Of a stretch of 43,260 bases of DNA, positions 16,285 through 25,276 are shown one piece after another; the stretch's first letter is position 1; every line of letters starts with the position of its first letter. Origin of the DNA: Oscillospiraceae bacterium. GTDB lineage: Bacteria > Bacillota > Clostridia > Oscillospirales > Ruminococcaceae. The stretch lies in contig JAEDJD010000017.1 in NCBI GenBank assembly GCA_016296505.1, positions 1 through 43,260 of the forward strand, in the 5' to 3' direction. The translations under genes were made by a program, and so were the position numbers. Below the pieces are notes generated by a model that was not told the DNA's origin, searched no databases, and saw nothing but the letters and a program-made list of their open reading frames with translations.

Positions 16285-18981
16285 TTGTACGATACAAGTA
16301 ATGCAATTACGATTCGCCGCGATATCGAGGAGGAAATGCGTTCATCGTTTCTTGCATATTCGATGTCTGTTATTACCTCTCGCGCGCTGCCGGATGTGCG
16401 AGACGGTCTGAAGCCGGTTCATCGCCGGATTCTCTATACGCTTTTTGAAAAAAGTTTGACGCCGGAAAAGCCATACCGTAAGTGCGCGGATATTGTCGGT
16501 ACCGTACTTGGTGAATATCATCCGCATGGCGACTCATCCGTGTATATGGCGCTCGTTCGTCTGGCACAGAGCTTTTCTATGCGATATCCGCTTGTGGATG
16601 GCCATGGAAACTTCGGTTCTATTGACGGCGACCCGCCTGCTGCTTACCGTTATACTGAAGCGAAAATGACAAAGATGTCCGTCAATATGCTGACGGATAT
16701 TCAAAAAGAAACGGTCAATTTTCAGTCGAACTATGATGATCGTCTGAAAGAACCAACCGTTCTTCCGGCAAGATTCCCGAATCTGCTTGTTAACGGTTCG
16801 GAAGGTATCGCGGTCGGCATGGCGTCGCATATTCCGCCGCATAATCTCGGCGAAGTCATCGACGCTTTGGATTATCTGATTGATACGCCGGACGCAACGC
16901 TGGAACAGCTCATGGCGTTTATCAAAGGTCCGGATTTTCCGACAGGCGGCATTATCATGGGCAGAGCCGGTATCCGTGCCGCCTATGCGACGGGCAGAGG
17001 AAAATTGACCGTTCGCTCAAAAACCGAAATTACAGAAATCAAAAACCGTCAGTGTATCATTGTTACGGAAATTCCGTATATGGTCAACAAGGCGGAATTG
17101 ATTAAATCCATTGCAGAACTTGGCAAGGAAAAGCGTGTGGAGGGTATTCACGATATCCGTGATGAATCGGATAGACAAGGTCTGCGTATCTGCATTGAAC
17201 TGAAAAAGGACGCCAATGCGAATCTGGTTCTGAATCAGCTTTTCCGATATACGCAGCTTCAGGATACCTATGGCGTCATCAATCTTGCATTGGTCAACGG
17301 TATTCCGAAGGAGCTTTCGCTGAAGCAGATTCTGGAATACTATTTGGAGCATCAGATTGATGTTGTGCAGCGTTCGTGCAGATTTGATCTGCGTAAGGCA
17401 CGCGAGCGTGCACATATTTTGCAGGGATTTGTCGTTGCACTGGATTTTATTGACGAGGTTGTGGAGATTCTTCGTTCCTCTAAGACAATTCCGGAAGGCA
17501 AAGCGCGTTTGATCGAGCGTTTTCAGGATGTTGATCTGACGTCCCTGCTGGAGGATCCGGCATATCGTGCTGCAATGGGTATGGCAGTGGACCCTTCTGA
17601 AAAAGAATATACAACAATCGGTCTTTCCGACGCGCAGGCAGACGCGATCGTGCAGATGCGTCTTGGTCAGCTCACTGGTCTGGAGCGCGACAAAATTCTC
17701 AACGAAGTGCTGTCTCTTTGTGAAAAAATCAATGATCTGCGTGATATTCTTGCACATAAAGAGCGTGTGCTCGGCATTATCCGCGAGGATTTAGAGGAAA
17801 TTCGTGGAAAATTTGGTGATGAACGCCGTACTGCAATCGAAAATATCAGCGGTGAAATGGATATTGAAGATCTGATTCCGGTTGAAGATTGCGTTGTAAC
17901 ATATACAAATTTTGGTTACATCAAGCGTGTTCCGGCGGCAGTATATAAATCACAGCGCCGCGGCGGCAGAGGTGTTACCGGCATGAAGCAGCGCGAGGAA
18001 GATTTTGTATCTGAGATGTTCGTTGGCTCAAGCCATGATCATGTTTTGTTCTTCACGAATCGCGGCATCATGTTTGATCTCAAATGCTTCGAGATTCCGA
18101 TGGGCGGCAAGGATTCCAAAGGTACAAATATTGTCAATCTCCTGCCGCTTGCCGAAAATGAAAAAATTGCGGCAATGATGAAAGTCAGCGAGTTCAATGA
18201 CGATAGTTATATCGTGATTGTTACGAAGAATGGCAAGATTAAGAGAACACCGCTGCCGGCATATAAAAATGTACGCAAAAACGGTTTGATCGCAATTAAA
18301 CTGGATGAGGGCGATGAGATCGGCGGCGTTCGCATGACCTGCGGCGCGGATCAGCTCTTTGTCGCAACCAGAAACGGTATGGCGATTCGAGTGGATGAAA
18401 ATTGTATCCGTTCTCAGGGTAGAAGCGCTCATGGCGTTCGGATCATGAAGCTGCGCGGCGATGATGAAATTGTGTCGATGGCGCGTGTTCGTGAAGGTGC
18501 GACATTGCTGACCGTTACCGATAAGGGCTTTGGTAAACGCAGCGAGATTGATAGCTACCGCGTTCAGAACCGTGGCGGTTTTGGTCTGACGAATTATAAG
18601 CCGGACGATGAGCGCGGTAAGGTCTGCGGCATCAAGGTTGTAGACGAAAATGACGATATTATGATGATTTCGAGTGACGGCATTATCATTCGTATTCGTA
18701 CAAGCGATATCCGTATCATGGGTAGAATTGCAAAGGGCGTCCGCGTCATGCGCGTTTCCGAGGATGGCAGAGTAATGTCCTTTACACGTACCGAACATGA
18801 GGATGACGCGGAAATTACCGAGGTCGAGCAGCTTTCCGAGGATGAATTGAAGAGTCAGGAGGCGGAAGCGGCTGCGGAGGAATCTGCGGAAAATGCGCTG
18901 CCGGATGAACCTGCCGAGCCGGATGAGCCGGATGATTCCGAGGATGAAACTGATGACGCGGAATCTGAACAGGATGACTGA
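16285..18981 (+). CDS. gyrA: DNA gyrase subunit A
   Basis: GyrA carries the breakage-reunion domain and the DNA-wrapping C-terminal domain of gyrase. The catalytic Tyr lies in AAYRYTEAKM near residue 121, the QRDR-type region PHGDSSVYMALVRLAQ near 83, and the GyrA box QRRGGRG near 559, which marks gyrase rather than topoisomerase IV. The C-terminal beta-pinwheel is followed by an unusually acidic tail of about 60 residues, rich in Glu, Asp and Ala. At 898 aa it is longer than the typical 820-840. The start codon is TTG at 16285, 6 nt after GGAGGAGAA; no better ATG exists nearby. Confidence 0.95.
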   Translation: MYDTSNAITIRRDIEEEMRSSFLAYSMSVITSRALPDVRDGLKPVHRRILYTLFEKSLTPEKPYRKCADIVGTVLGEYHPHGDSSVYMALVRLAQSFSMRYPLVDGHGNFGSIDGDPPAAYRYTEAKMTKMSVNMLTDIQKETVNFQSNYDDRLKEPTVLPARFPNLLVNGSEGIAVGMASHIPPHNLGEVIDALDYLIDTPDATLEQLMAFIKGPDFPTGGIIMGRAGIRAAYATGRGKLTVRSKTEITEIKNRQCIIVTEIPYMVNKAELIKSIAELGKEKRVEGIHDIRDESDRQGLRICIELKKDANANLVLNQLFRYTQLQDTYGVINLALVNGIPKELSLKQILEYYLEHQIDVVQRSCRFDLRKARERAHILQGFVVALDFIDEVVEILRSSKTIPEGKARLIERFQDVDLTSLLEDPAYRAAMGMAVDPSEKEYTTIGLSDAQADAIVQMRLGQLTGLERDKILNEVLSLCEKINDLRDILAHKERVLGIIREDLEEIRGKFGDERRTAIENISGEMDIEDLIPVEDCVVTYTNFGYIKRVPAAVYKSQRRGGRGVTGMKQREEDFVSEMFVGSSHDHVLFFTNRGIMFDLKCFEIPMGGKDSKGTNIVNLLPLAENEKIAAMMKVSEFNDDSYIVIVTKNGKIKRTPLPAYKNVRKNGLIAIKLDEGDEIGGVRMTCGADQLFVATRNGMAIRVDENCIRSQGRSAHGVRIMKLRGDDEIVSMARVREGATLLTVTDKGFGKRSEIDSYRVQNRGGFGLTNYKPDDERGKVCGIKVVDENDDIMMISSDGIIIRIRTSDIRIMGRIAKGVRVMRVSEDGRVMSFTRTEHEDDAEITEVEQLSEDELKSQEAEAAAEESAENALPDEPAEPDEPDDSEDETDDAESEQDD

Positions 18982-19003
18982 TTGATTGACAGGAGGCTGT
19001 CAT

Positions 19004-19531
19004 ATGAAAATCACGCAAGCGCTAAAAAAATGGTTATGCGTATTCTGTGGCAGCCTGTTTCTCCAGATTTTCTTCTGGGCGATTTATTCATTGTTGGAAA
19101 TGCGCACTTGGATGTGTGGAATTTCAGCGGTCGTTTCGGCAATATTCTATCATTTTTTGCAATCGGAAAATCAAACCGGATTATCTTCTGGAAACGTGTT
19201 TTTTTCAGCAATTTTGTCACCGCTGTTTCTGGCGGTGATAGTGACGGTGATACAATTTGTTCGGTATCCGAATCTGAATCTGCTCAGTGCTGAACTGGAC
19301 GGCGTTTCGCCGCTGACGGAGACTATTTCGCTCTATGCAGCAAGGCTGATCGTTAACGGCATTCTGCTGCTGATTTTTGCACCGATCGACCGGACATTCC
19401 GCCAAAACCGGCTGAAAAAGGAGGTTATTCGGAATGAACGAGAAACGAAGCAGATTTCCGATTGGAACAGTGATAATGCTCCTCGTACATCTGATTCTAT
19501 GCGTGACCTTACAGATCAATCCGGTTACTGA
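19004..19531 (+). CDS. Polytopic membrane protein, possibly MreD-like
   Basis: The 175-aa product has four hydrophobic segments (about residues 10-31, 36-53, 65-87 and 107-128) and a basic, polar C-terminal tail. Size and topology recall small MreD/ECF-component type proteins, but I see no diagnostic motif and do not assign it. AGGAGG lies 7 nt before ATG 19004. The last 98 bp overlap the next gene in another frame; the tail encoded there looks less protein-like than the membrane part. Confidence 0.55.
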   Translation: MKITQALKKWLCVFCGSLFLQIFFWAIYSLLEMRTWMCGISAVVSAIFYHFLQSENQTGLSSGNVFFSAILSPLFLAVIVTVIQFVRYPNLNLLSAELDGVSPLTETISLYAARLIVNGILLLIFAPIDRTFRQNRLKKEVIRNERETKQISDWNSDNAPRTSDSMRDLTDQSGY

Positions 19532-19880
19532 AGATGTTCCCGAACCGGAATTACATACGGAAAAAGGAATTGTATTTATGGCGGTATTTCTTGCGATGTT
19601 TGCTATAATGGCATGGGAAATGCGTCTGTTTACAAGAAAAACAAGCAGAATTCCAGAATTTATACAAGACTTTTTGCCGTGTTTGACGCAGATTGTTCTG
19701 ATTGCTGTTGGAGAGATGATTGCTGCAATTTTGTTGAATCATCCGCGCCTGACGTTCTGGAGTCCGGCAGAGGGGTATTTTTGGGCGATTTTATGCGCGA
19801 TTATGCTGCTTTTAATCGGTATCGTCATATTTGTGACGGGCGCAGCGCGTACAATGCTGTATCATGATGAAAAGAGGTAA
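19434..19880 (+). CDS. Polytopic membrane protein overlapping its upstream neighbour
   Basis: The 148-aa product has four hydrophobic segments (about residues 11-28, 45-66, 81-102 and 114-137) and ends in a short charged tail. Its ATG lies 9 nt after a strong AAGGAGG (19418-19424) located inside the preceding gene. It ends 6 bp before deoC, so it belongs to the same transcription unit. Family not recognised. Confidence 0.6.
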   Translation: MNEKRSRFPIGTVIMLLVHLILCVTLQINPVTEDVPEPELHTEKGIVFMAVFLAMFAIMAWEMRLFTRKTSRIPEFIQDFLPCLTQIVLIAVGEMIAAILLNHPRLTFWSPAEGYFWAILCAIMLLLIGIVIFVTGAARTMLYHDEKR

Positions 19881-19886
19881 CGAGCG

Positions 19887-20534
19887 ATGACAAATGTGGA
19901 AATCCTGTCTCACATTGATCATACTGTGCTGAAAGCCGATGCAAAATGGGATGATATCGCACAGATTTGTGAGGAGGCTTTGCAGTATCATACCGCGTCG
20001 GTCTGCATACCGCAGTGGTATGTGACGCGAGCGAAAAAAACATATCCGGAGCTGAATGTTTGTACTGTTGTCGGGTTTCCGCTTGGCTATATGGAATCTG
20101 ACGCAAAGGCAAAGGAAGCAGAGCTTGCATTGGCTGCCGGCGCAGCAGAGATTGATATGGTGATTAACATAGCTGCGCTGAAAAATGGCGATGATAATAC
20201 GGTTCTTTCAGATATTAAGGCAATTCGGAAGGTTTGCGGCTCGGCAATTCTAAAGGTGATTGTTGAGACTTGTTATTTGACGGAAGATGAGAAAATCCGT
20301 GTGTGCAAGCTTGTGACGGAGGGCGGAGCAGATTATATCAAAACCTCGACTGGATTCGGTTCTGCCGGCGCACAGTTGGAGGATATTGCTCTGTTCAAAA
20401 AACACATTGGTCCGAATGTAAAAATAAAAGCGGCTGGCGGCATCCGTACCAGAGAACAGATGGTTGCTTTTTTGGAATCAGGCTGTGACCGGATCGGATG
20501 CAGCGCGGCGCGTATTCTGTTTGACGAAGCATGA
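19887..20534 (+). CDS. deoC: Deoxyribose-phosphate aldolase
   Basis: DeoC cleaves 2-deoxyribose-5-phosphate to glyceraldehyde-3-phosphate and acetaldehyde in deoxynucleoside breakdown. The 215-aa TIM barrel shows IDHTVLKADA at the N-terminus, VVGFPLG, EIDMVINI, the LKVIVET strand, the Schiff-base lysine in YIKTSTGF near residue 151, and the second lysine in IKAAGGIR. Length is the usual one for bacterial DeoC. The TGA overlaps the ATG of the phosphopantetheinyl transferase gene. Confidence 0.94.
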   Translation: MTNVEILSHIDHTVLKADAKWDDIAQICEEALQYHTASVCIPQWYVTRAKKTYPELNVCTVVGFPLGYMESDAKAKEAELALAAGAAEIDMVINIAALKNGDDNTVLSDIKAIRKVCGSAILKVIVETCYLTEDEKIRVCKLVTEGGADYIKTSTGFGSAGAQLEDIALFKKHIGPNVKIKAAGGIRTREQMVAFLESGCDRIGCSAARILFDEA

Positions 20535-21148
20535 AAACACTGCTCAGCGGTTATGATAAATCCACGCAGAAGCTCATGCTTCGCGTATATATCACAGCGC
20601 TTCCGGAGGACGGTAGGCGCCAGAATCATAAGAAAGCGCATTTTGCAGCACTTGATCTGCTCGGTGCGGCAATGGCTGAGGATTTTGGTGTGCGCCATGT
20701 CGTGATTCATCGCGTCGGACTTGGGAAACCTAAGATGATACACGATTTTTTGCATATGAATATTTCTCATTGCAAAGGGCTTGCGGTTGCTGCGATCGGT
20801 ATGATGCCGCTTGGAGTCGATGCGGAACCAACGCGCAGGATTCCGGAATCGCTGATGCGGAAGGTATGTGCGCCGGAGGAAATTCAGCAGATTCAAGCTG
20901 AAAAGGATCGCGACGCCGCATTTTCGCGCTTCTGGACGCTGAAGGAAGCCTATGCGAAATATACTGGCGAAGGCATCGGGCTTGACTTTTCTGCGCTGCG
21001 ATTTTCACTCAATGCGGCACGTCCATTGATTTTTCATCATCCGGACGCTGCAAACGTCTGTTTTATACAGCAGACCGGCGTTTCCGGCTGTACGGTTTCG
21101 CTCTGCTATCTTGGTGATACAGAAATTGTAATAAAGGAAAATGAATAA
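20531..21148 (+). CDS. 4'-phosphopantetheinyl transferase, Sfp/AcpT type
   Basis: This 205-aa enzyme transfers phosphopantetheine from CoA to a carrier-protein serine. The two diagnostic motifs are present: GVDAEPTR near residue 97 and FWTLKEAYAKYTGEG near 135; the NISHCKG segment near 76 also fits the family. Residues Asp and Glu of the first motif and Glu of the second would bind magnesium. It overlaps deoC by 4 bp. No polyketide or nonribosomal peptide genes are in the window, so the target is probably the fatty-acid carrier protein or one encoded elsewhere. Confidence 0.85.
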   Translation: MKTLLSGYDKSTQKLMLRVYITALPEDGRRQNHKKAHFAALDLLGAAMAEDFGVRHVVIHRVGLGKPKMIHDFLHMNISHCKGLAVAAIGMMPLGVDAEPTRRIPESLMRKVCAPEEIQQIQAEKDRDAAFSRFWTLKEAYAKYTGEGIGLDFSALRFSLNAARPLIFHHPDAANVCFIQQTGVSGCTVSLCYLGDTEIVIKENE

Positions 21149-21224
21149 GTTCGTATTTTTTATTATGTTATTTGAGGGGCAATTCCGGAAACAGTGATTG
21201 TTACGATTTTGGGGAGGAGTCTTT

Positions 21225-21995
21225 ATGCTGACCATTGATCTACGCGGTCATCTTGCCGTGATTACAGGTGCGTCCGGAATGCTTGGGCGCGTCATTGCGA
21301 GAACATTTGCCGATTGTGGCGCAGATTTGGTGCTGCATTATTATCACGGTAAGGATGAAGCTGAAATGCTTGCCGGCGAGTTGCGCCGTAAAACTGGTCG
21401 CAGAGTCATGACTGTGCAGGCGGATATTACCTCTGCTGAGGACGTTCAGCGCATAAAGCAGGAAATTACAGGACGCGTCGGCGTACCGGATATTCTTGTA
21501 CACAATGCCGTGATTCAATACGACAAAAAGCCGATTTTGGAGCAGGATCTTGCGGCGTTTGAAAGTCAGTTCCAATCCTGCGTGATGCAGACTGTCCATA
21601 TGACGCAGGCTTTTGTGCCGGAGATTATTGCCAAAGGCAATGGCGGCAGAATCGTTGTCATCAATTCAGAACTTGCTTCGATTGCTGAAGAAACATGGGG
21701 CGCGTATACTGCTGCAAAGCGTGGTCTGGATGGACTCGTCCGCGTGCTCGCAAGAGAACTTGGCAAGCATCAGATTACGGTGAATCAGGTTGCGCCGGGT
21801 TGGACGATCACCGAAAACGATCGCCGCGATCATACCGAAGTACAGCCGGAATATGAGAAATCAGTTCCGCTTGGCAGACGCGGTACCGATGAAGAAATTG
21901 CGCAAATGTGTGCATTTCTCGCTTCGCCGCTTGCCTCCTTTACGACGGGCGCCTATATTCCGGTCTCCGGCGGCAGAGTCATGCCGGCAATCTGA
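21225..21995 (+). CDS. Short-chain dehydrogenase/reductase (FabG-like)
   Basis: The 256-aa protein is a classical SDR: nucleotide-binding TGASGMLG near residue 14, the HNAVIQ (NNAG-equivalent) strand, a catalytic Ser in INSELAS near 147, YTAAK near 161, and a C-terminal SGGR region. It would use NAD(P)H on an unknown carbonyl or hydroxyl substrate. The family includes 3-oxoacyl-ACP reductase, and its neighbour is a carrier-protein-modifying enzyme, but substrate assignment would be a guess. GGGGAGGAG (21211-21219) fixes ATG 21225 rather than the upstream TTG. Confidence 0.85.
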   Translation: MLTIDLRGHLAVITGASGMLGRVIARTFADCGADLVLHYYHGKDEAEMLAGELRRKTGRRVMTVQADITSAEDVQRIKQEITGRVGVPDILVHNAVIQYDKKPILEQDLAAFESQFQSCVMQTVHMTQAFVPEIIAKGNGGRIVVINSELASIAEETWGAYTAAKRGLDGLVRVLARELGKHQITVNQVAPGWTITENDRRDHTEVQPEYEKSVPLGRRGTDEEIAQMCAFLASPLASFTTGAYIPVSGGRVMPAI

Positions 21996-22013
21996 TTTAC
22001 GGAGAATGGTTGT

Positions 22014-22223
22014 ATGAAATATATGCTCTGTTATGCGGTGATGTATAAATCCGCAAAGGTTGAAAGCGAATACTTTGAAAAGTTTGAAGATGCCGTTATG
22101 AAATATACGGTTCTTTGCAGTAATTGTTCTGACGTTGTTCTGGCAGATACAGAGGAACAAAAAATCATCCGGCATTATAGCTATCGTAATGTCCAGCATG
22201 GCTGTTCTGTTACCAATTTCTGA
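22014..22223 (+). CDS. Small cysteine-containing protein of unknown function
   Basis: The 69-aa product has five cysteines, including a C-x2-C (CSNC) in the middle, no membrane segment, and aromatic residues throughout. GGAGAA lies just upstream and the gene fits between the SDR and purB with 18- and 21-bp gaps, so it is likely real. I do not recognise the family. Confidence 0.5.
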   Translation: MKYMLCYAVMYKSAKVESEYFEKFEDAVMKYTVLCSNCSDVVLADTEEQKIIRHYSYRNVQHGCSVTNF

Positions 22224-22244
22224 GAAAAGAAAGGAATTTTTATA

Positions 22245-23678
22245 ATGAGCACAAATAGTTATGAATCCCCGTTTTGTACCCGATATGCGAGCAAAGAGAT
22301 GCAGTATCTCTTTTCCGCAGACAAAAAGTTTTCCACATGGCGCCGGCTGTGGGTTGCACTCGCAAGAGCTGAGCACGAGCTTGGTCTGAATGTGACTGCA
22401 GAGCAGGTTGCGGAGCTGGAAGCGCATATCGACGATATCGACTATGAAGCAGCTGCAAAGCGTGAAAAAGAATGTCGTCACGATGTCATGTCTCATGTCT
22501 ATGCATACGGTCTCTGCTGCCCGAATGCAAAAGGTATCATCCATCTCGGCGCGACTTCCTGCTATGTCGGCGATAATACTGATATTATCATTATGCGCGA
22601 CGCTTTGAAACTCGTGCGCGCAAAGCTCGTCACGGTTCTCGGCAATCTTGCAAAATTCGCTGAGGAATGGAAAGCGCAGCCTTGTCTTGCATATACGCAC
22701 TGTCAGCCGGCACAGCTTACTACGGTCGGAAAACGTGCGACACTCTGGATGAATGAATTGCTCATGGATCTCGAAACGCTCGATTTTGAGCTTGACAGAA
22801 TGAAGCTGCTCGGCTCGAAAGGTACGACCGGTACGCAGGCGTCCTTCATGGAGCTGTTCCATGGCGACGGTGCGAAAATCCGTGAGATGGAAGCGAAAAT
22901 TGCAAAAGAAATGGGCTTTGCATCGGACGCGGTTGTTCCGGTTTCCGGTCAGACTTATTCCAGAAAGGTCGATGCGCAGGTTTTGAATGTGCTTTCCGGC
23001 ATTGCGCAGAGCGCGATGAAATTTGCAAACGATATGCGTCTGCTTCAGTCCTTTAAGGAGATGGAGGAGCCGTTTGAATCCGGTCAGATCGGTTCGTCAG
23101 CGATGGCTTATAAGCGCAATCCGATGCGCTGCGAACGAATTACCGCACTCGCACGTTACCTCATGACCGATACGCTGAATCCGGCATTTACCGCAGGTAC
23201 GCAGTGGTTTGAGCGCACGCTCGATGATTCTGCAAATAAGCGAATTGCAGTTGCAGAGGGTTTCCTCGCAGCGGACGCAATTCTGAATATTCTGATGAAT
23301 GTCACAAGCGGTATGGTCGTATATCCGGCTGTTATCCGGCAGCGCGTGATGAATGAGCTGCCCTTTATGGCAACCGAAAATGTAATCATGGACGCGGCTG
23401 CACGCGGCGGCGATCGTCAGGAACTGCATGAGCATATCCGTCTGCATTCGATGGCGGCAGGCGCAGAGGTCAAGCAGAAAGGTTTGCAGAACGATCTCTG
23501 CGAGCGTATCGTCAATGACCCGATCTTCGGCGTGACTGCGGAGGAGCTTGCGGCAAATCTTGATCCTGCAAATTATATCGGCAGAAGCGTCCAGCAGGTC
23601 GATGAGTTCCTTGCGGAATTTGTAAAACCAGTGTTGAAAAACGCGGAAACCGCTGCGGACGTCGAGTTGACTGTCTGA
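22245..23678 (+). CDS. purB: Adenylosuccinate lyase
   Basis: PurB acts twice in purine synthesis, releasing fumarate from SAICAR and from adenylosuccinate. The 477-aa protein has the fumarase/aspartase superfamily features: HLGATSCYVGDN near residue 101, the THCQPAQ segment near 150, and the signature GSSAMAYKRNPMRCER near 283, with the catalytic Ser in its flexible loop. The length and C-terminal helices resemble the eukaryote-like long PurB seen in many Firmicutes. AAAGGAA precedes the ATG. The next gene has its own promoter. Confidence 0.94.
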   Translation: MSTNSYESPFCTRYASKEMQYLFSADKKFSTWRRLWVALARAEHELGLNVTAEQVAELEAHIDDIDYEAAAKREKECRHDVMSHVYAYGLCCPNAKGIIHLGATSCYVGDNTDIIIMRDALKLVRAKLVTVLGNLAKFAEEWKAQPCLAYTHCQPAQLTTVGKRATLWMNELLMDLETLDFELDRMKLLGSKGTTGTQASFMELFHGDGAKIREMEAKIAKEMGFASDAVVPVSGQTYSRKVDAQVLNVLSGIAQSAMKFANDMRLLQSFKEMEEPFESGQIGSSAMAYKRNPMRCERITALARYLMTDTLNPAFTAGTQWFERTLDDSANKRIAVAEGFLAADAILNILMNVTSGMVVYPAVIRQRVMNELPFMATENVIMDAAARGGDRQELHEHIRLHSMAAGAEVKQKGLQNDLCERIVNDPIFGVTAEELAANLDPANYIGRSVQQVDEFLAEFVKPVLKNAETAADVELTV

Positions 23679-23714
23679 GAATGTGACGATATTGGGAGAA
23701 TTGTGCAGAATCTC

Positions 23715-23743
23715 TTGACAATTTTACAAAAATGCACTATAAT
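23715..23743 (+). promoter_or_regulatory. Consensus promoter of secDF
   Basis: TTGACA (23715-23720), 17 bp and TATAAT (23738-23743) match both consensus hexamers exactly. Transcription would start near 23750. Confidence 0.9.
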
Positions 23744-23757
23744 AAAAACTACTTGTC

Positions 23758-23784
23758 GGCATATGTCAGTAGAGCTGCTATGCC
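23758..23784 (+). promoter_or_regulatory. Leader hairpin upstream of secD
   Basis: GGCATA (23758-23763) pairs with TATGCC (23779-23784), and CAG/CTG inside extends the stem. It lies within the first 10-35 nt of the transcript and has no T-run, so it is not a terminator; a 5'-protecting or regulatory hairpin is inference. Confidence 0.45.
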
Positions 23785-23815
23785 TGATTAGTTCAATAAA
23801 CAAGGAGGCTTGGCA

Positions 23816-25276
23816 GTGAAGACCAACAAATCCGTCTTTTTCATCGTGTTTATTCTGATTCTTGCGTTCGCGGCTTCTACCGTGTTCGGCGTCCGGAATC
23901 AATACGGTGATTTGACAACTACCTATATCAAAGGTCTGAAGGACATTCGTCTCGGCATTGATATTCAGGGTGGTGTCGATGTCACATTCGCTCCGGCGGA
24001 TGAAGAGATCGACGCATCAAGAGCACAGCTTGAGGCTGTGGAAGAAGTCATGAAAGCCCGACTGGTATCACTCGGCATCAATGACTATGAGGTTTATATA
24101 GACGAGAGCAATGATAAGGTGATCGTCCGCTTCCCGTGGCAGACCGGTGAGAGCAATTTTGATCCACAGGCTGCTGTCAAGGAGCTTGGCGATACCGCAA
24201 AGCTTCAGTTCCGTAAGGGCTATAACTATACTTCGAGCACGGATGACGAAGGTAATGTTACCATCACGCCGGGCGGAGAGGTTGTGCTTGAGGGAACGGA
24301 TGTCGAGGAAGCATATGTTACAATGGAGACCGATTCCAATGGTAACCAGACCGGCGGCTACGCCGTTGCGCTGTCCCTGAAAGATAGCGGTAAGGAAGCG
24401 TTCCGTGTGGCAACGCAGGGCGCTGTGAATCAGGAACCGGATTATCTCGATATCAGCGGCTCGCAGTCCCGTTACGTTATTTCGATCTGGATGGATACTA
24501 ACTGCATTTCCTATCCTTCTGTTAACTCGGTCATCAGCGGCGGTCAAGCAACGATTACCGGTGATTTTGATTATGACGCAGCAAAGGCGCTCGCCGACAA
24601 GATCAATGGCGGTGCGCTGCCGTTCAACCTTGTGACAGAACAATTCAAGACCATTTCGCCGAGTATGGGTAATGGCGCTTTGCAGATCATGATGCTTTCC
24701 GGCGCTATTGCACTGATTCTCATTATGATTTACATGATCGTGATGTATCGTTTGCCGGGCTTTGTAGCGTCTATCGCATTGATCGGTCAGGTTGCAGGTA
24801 CATTGGCTGTTACTTCCGGTTGGTTCGGATTTGAGGATTCCAATACGCTGACCATTCCGGGTATTGCAGGTATCATCCTTGCAATCGGTATGGGCGTTGA
24901 CTGTAATATCATTACCGGCGAGCGTATCAAGGAAGAACTGAATACCGGAAAGTCTCTGGATTCCGCACTGAAATCCGCATATAAACGCTCGTTTACATCA
25001 ATTCTTGACGGTAATATGACCATTATTATCGTTGCTATCATCCTCATGGGCGCATTCGGCGTTTCTTCCAACTTCTTTGCAAAGCTGTTGTCGTTCCTGT
25101 TCCGCTGGTTCGGCGTTTCGACGGAGGGCACGATCTTCTCCTTCGGCTTCACACTGCTGACCGGTGTTGTGTTCAACTTTATCATGGGCGTTCTGGCTTC
25201 TCGTCTGATGCTGACCTCCCTCTCGAAGTTCAAATGCTTCCAGAACAGAAAGCTGTACGGAGGTGCTGAAAAATGA
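23816..25276 (+). CDS. secD: Protein translocase subunit SecD
   Basis: SecD with SecF uses the proton gradient to assist SecYEG-dependent export. The 486-aa protein has an N-terminal helix (about residues 5-25), the IDIQGGVDVTF motif near 46 (the D1 region), the large periplasm-side P1 domain to about 275, and five clustered membrane helices with the GMGVDCNIITGERIKEEL motif near 360. The start is GTG 23816, 7 nt after AAGGAGG; the in-frame TTG at 23810 is too close to the ribosome site. The stop overlaps secF by 4 bp. Confidence 0.94.
   Translation: MKTNKSVFFIVFILILAFAASTVFGVRNQYGDLTTTYIKGLKDIRLGIDIQGGVDVTFAPADEEIDASRAQLEAVEEVMKARLVSLGINDYEVYIDESNDKVIVRFPWQTGESNFDPQAAVKELGDTAKLQFRKGYNYTSSTDDEGNVTITPGGEVVLEGTDVEEAYVTMETDSNGNQTGGYAVALSLKDSGKEAFRVATQGAVNQEPDYLDISGSQSRYVISIWMDTNCISYPSVNSVISGGQATITGDFDYDAAKALADKINGGALPFNLVTEQFKTISPSMGNGALQIMMLSGAIALILIMIYMIVMYRLPGFVASIALIGQVAGTLAVTSGWFGFEDSNTLTIPGIAGIILAIGMGVDCNIITGERIKEELNTGKSLDSALKSAYKRSFTSILDGNMTIIIVAIILMGAFGVSSNFFAKLLSFLFRWFGVSTEGTIFSFGFTLLTGVVFNFIMGVLASRLMLTSLSKFKCFQNRKLYGGAEK

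Noticed and set aside
18028..18798. A 256-aa frame antisense to gyrA
   Set aside because: The product mirrors the gyrA beta-pinwheel repeats and has no family-like feature.
21861..22862. A 333-aa minus-strand reading frame
   Set aside because: It lies antisense to the SDR gene, the 69-aa gene and purB, which have clear ribosome sites and motifs; its translation shows no recognisable family and is Cys/His/Phe-rich as expected for a shadow.
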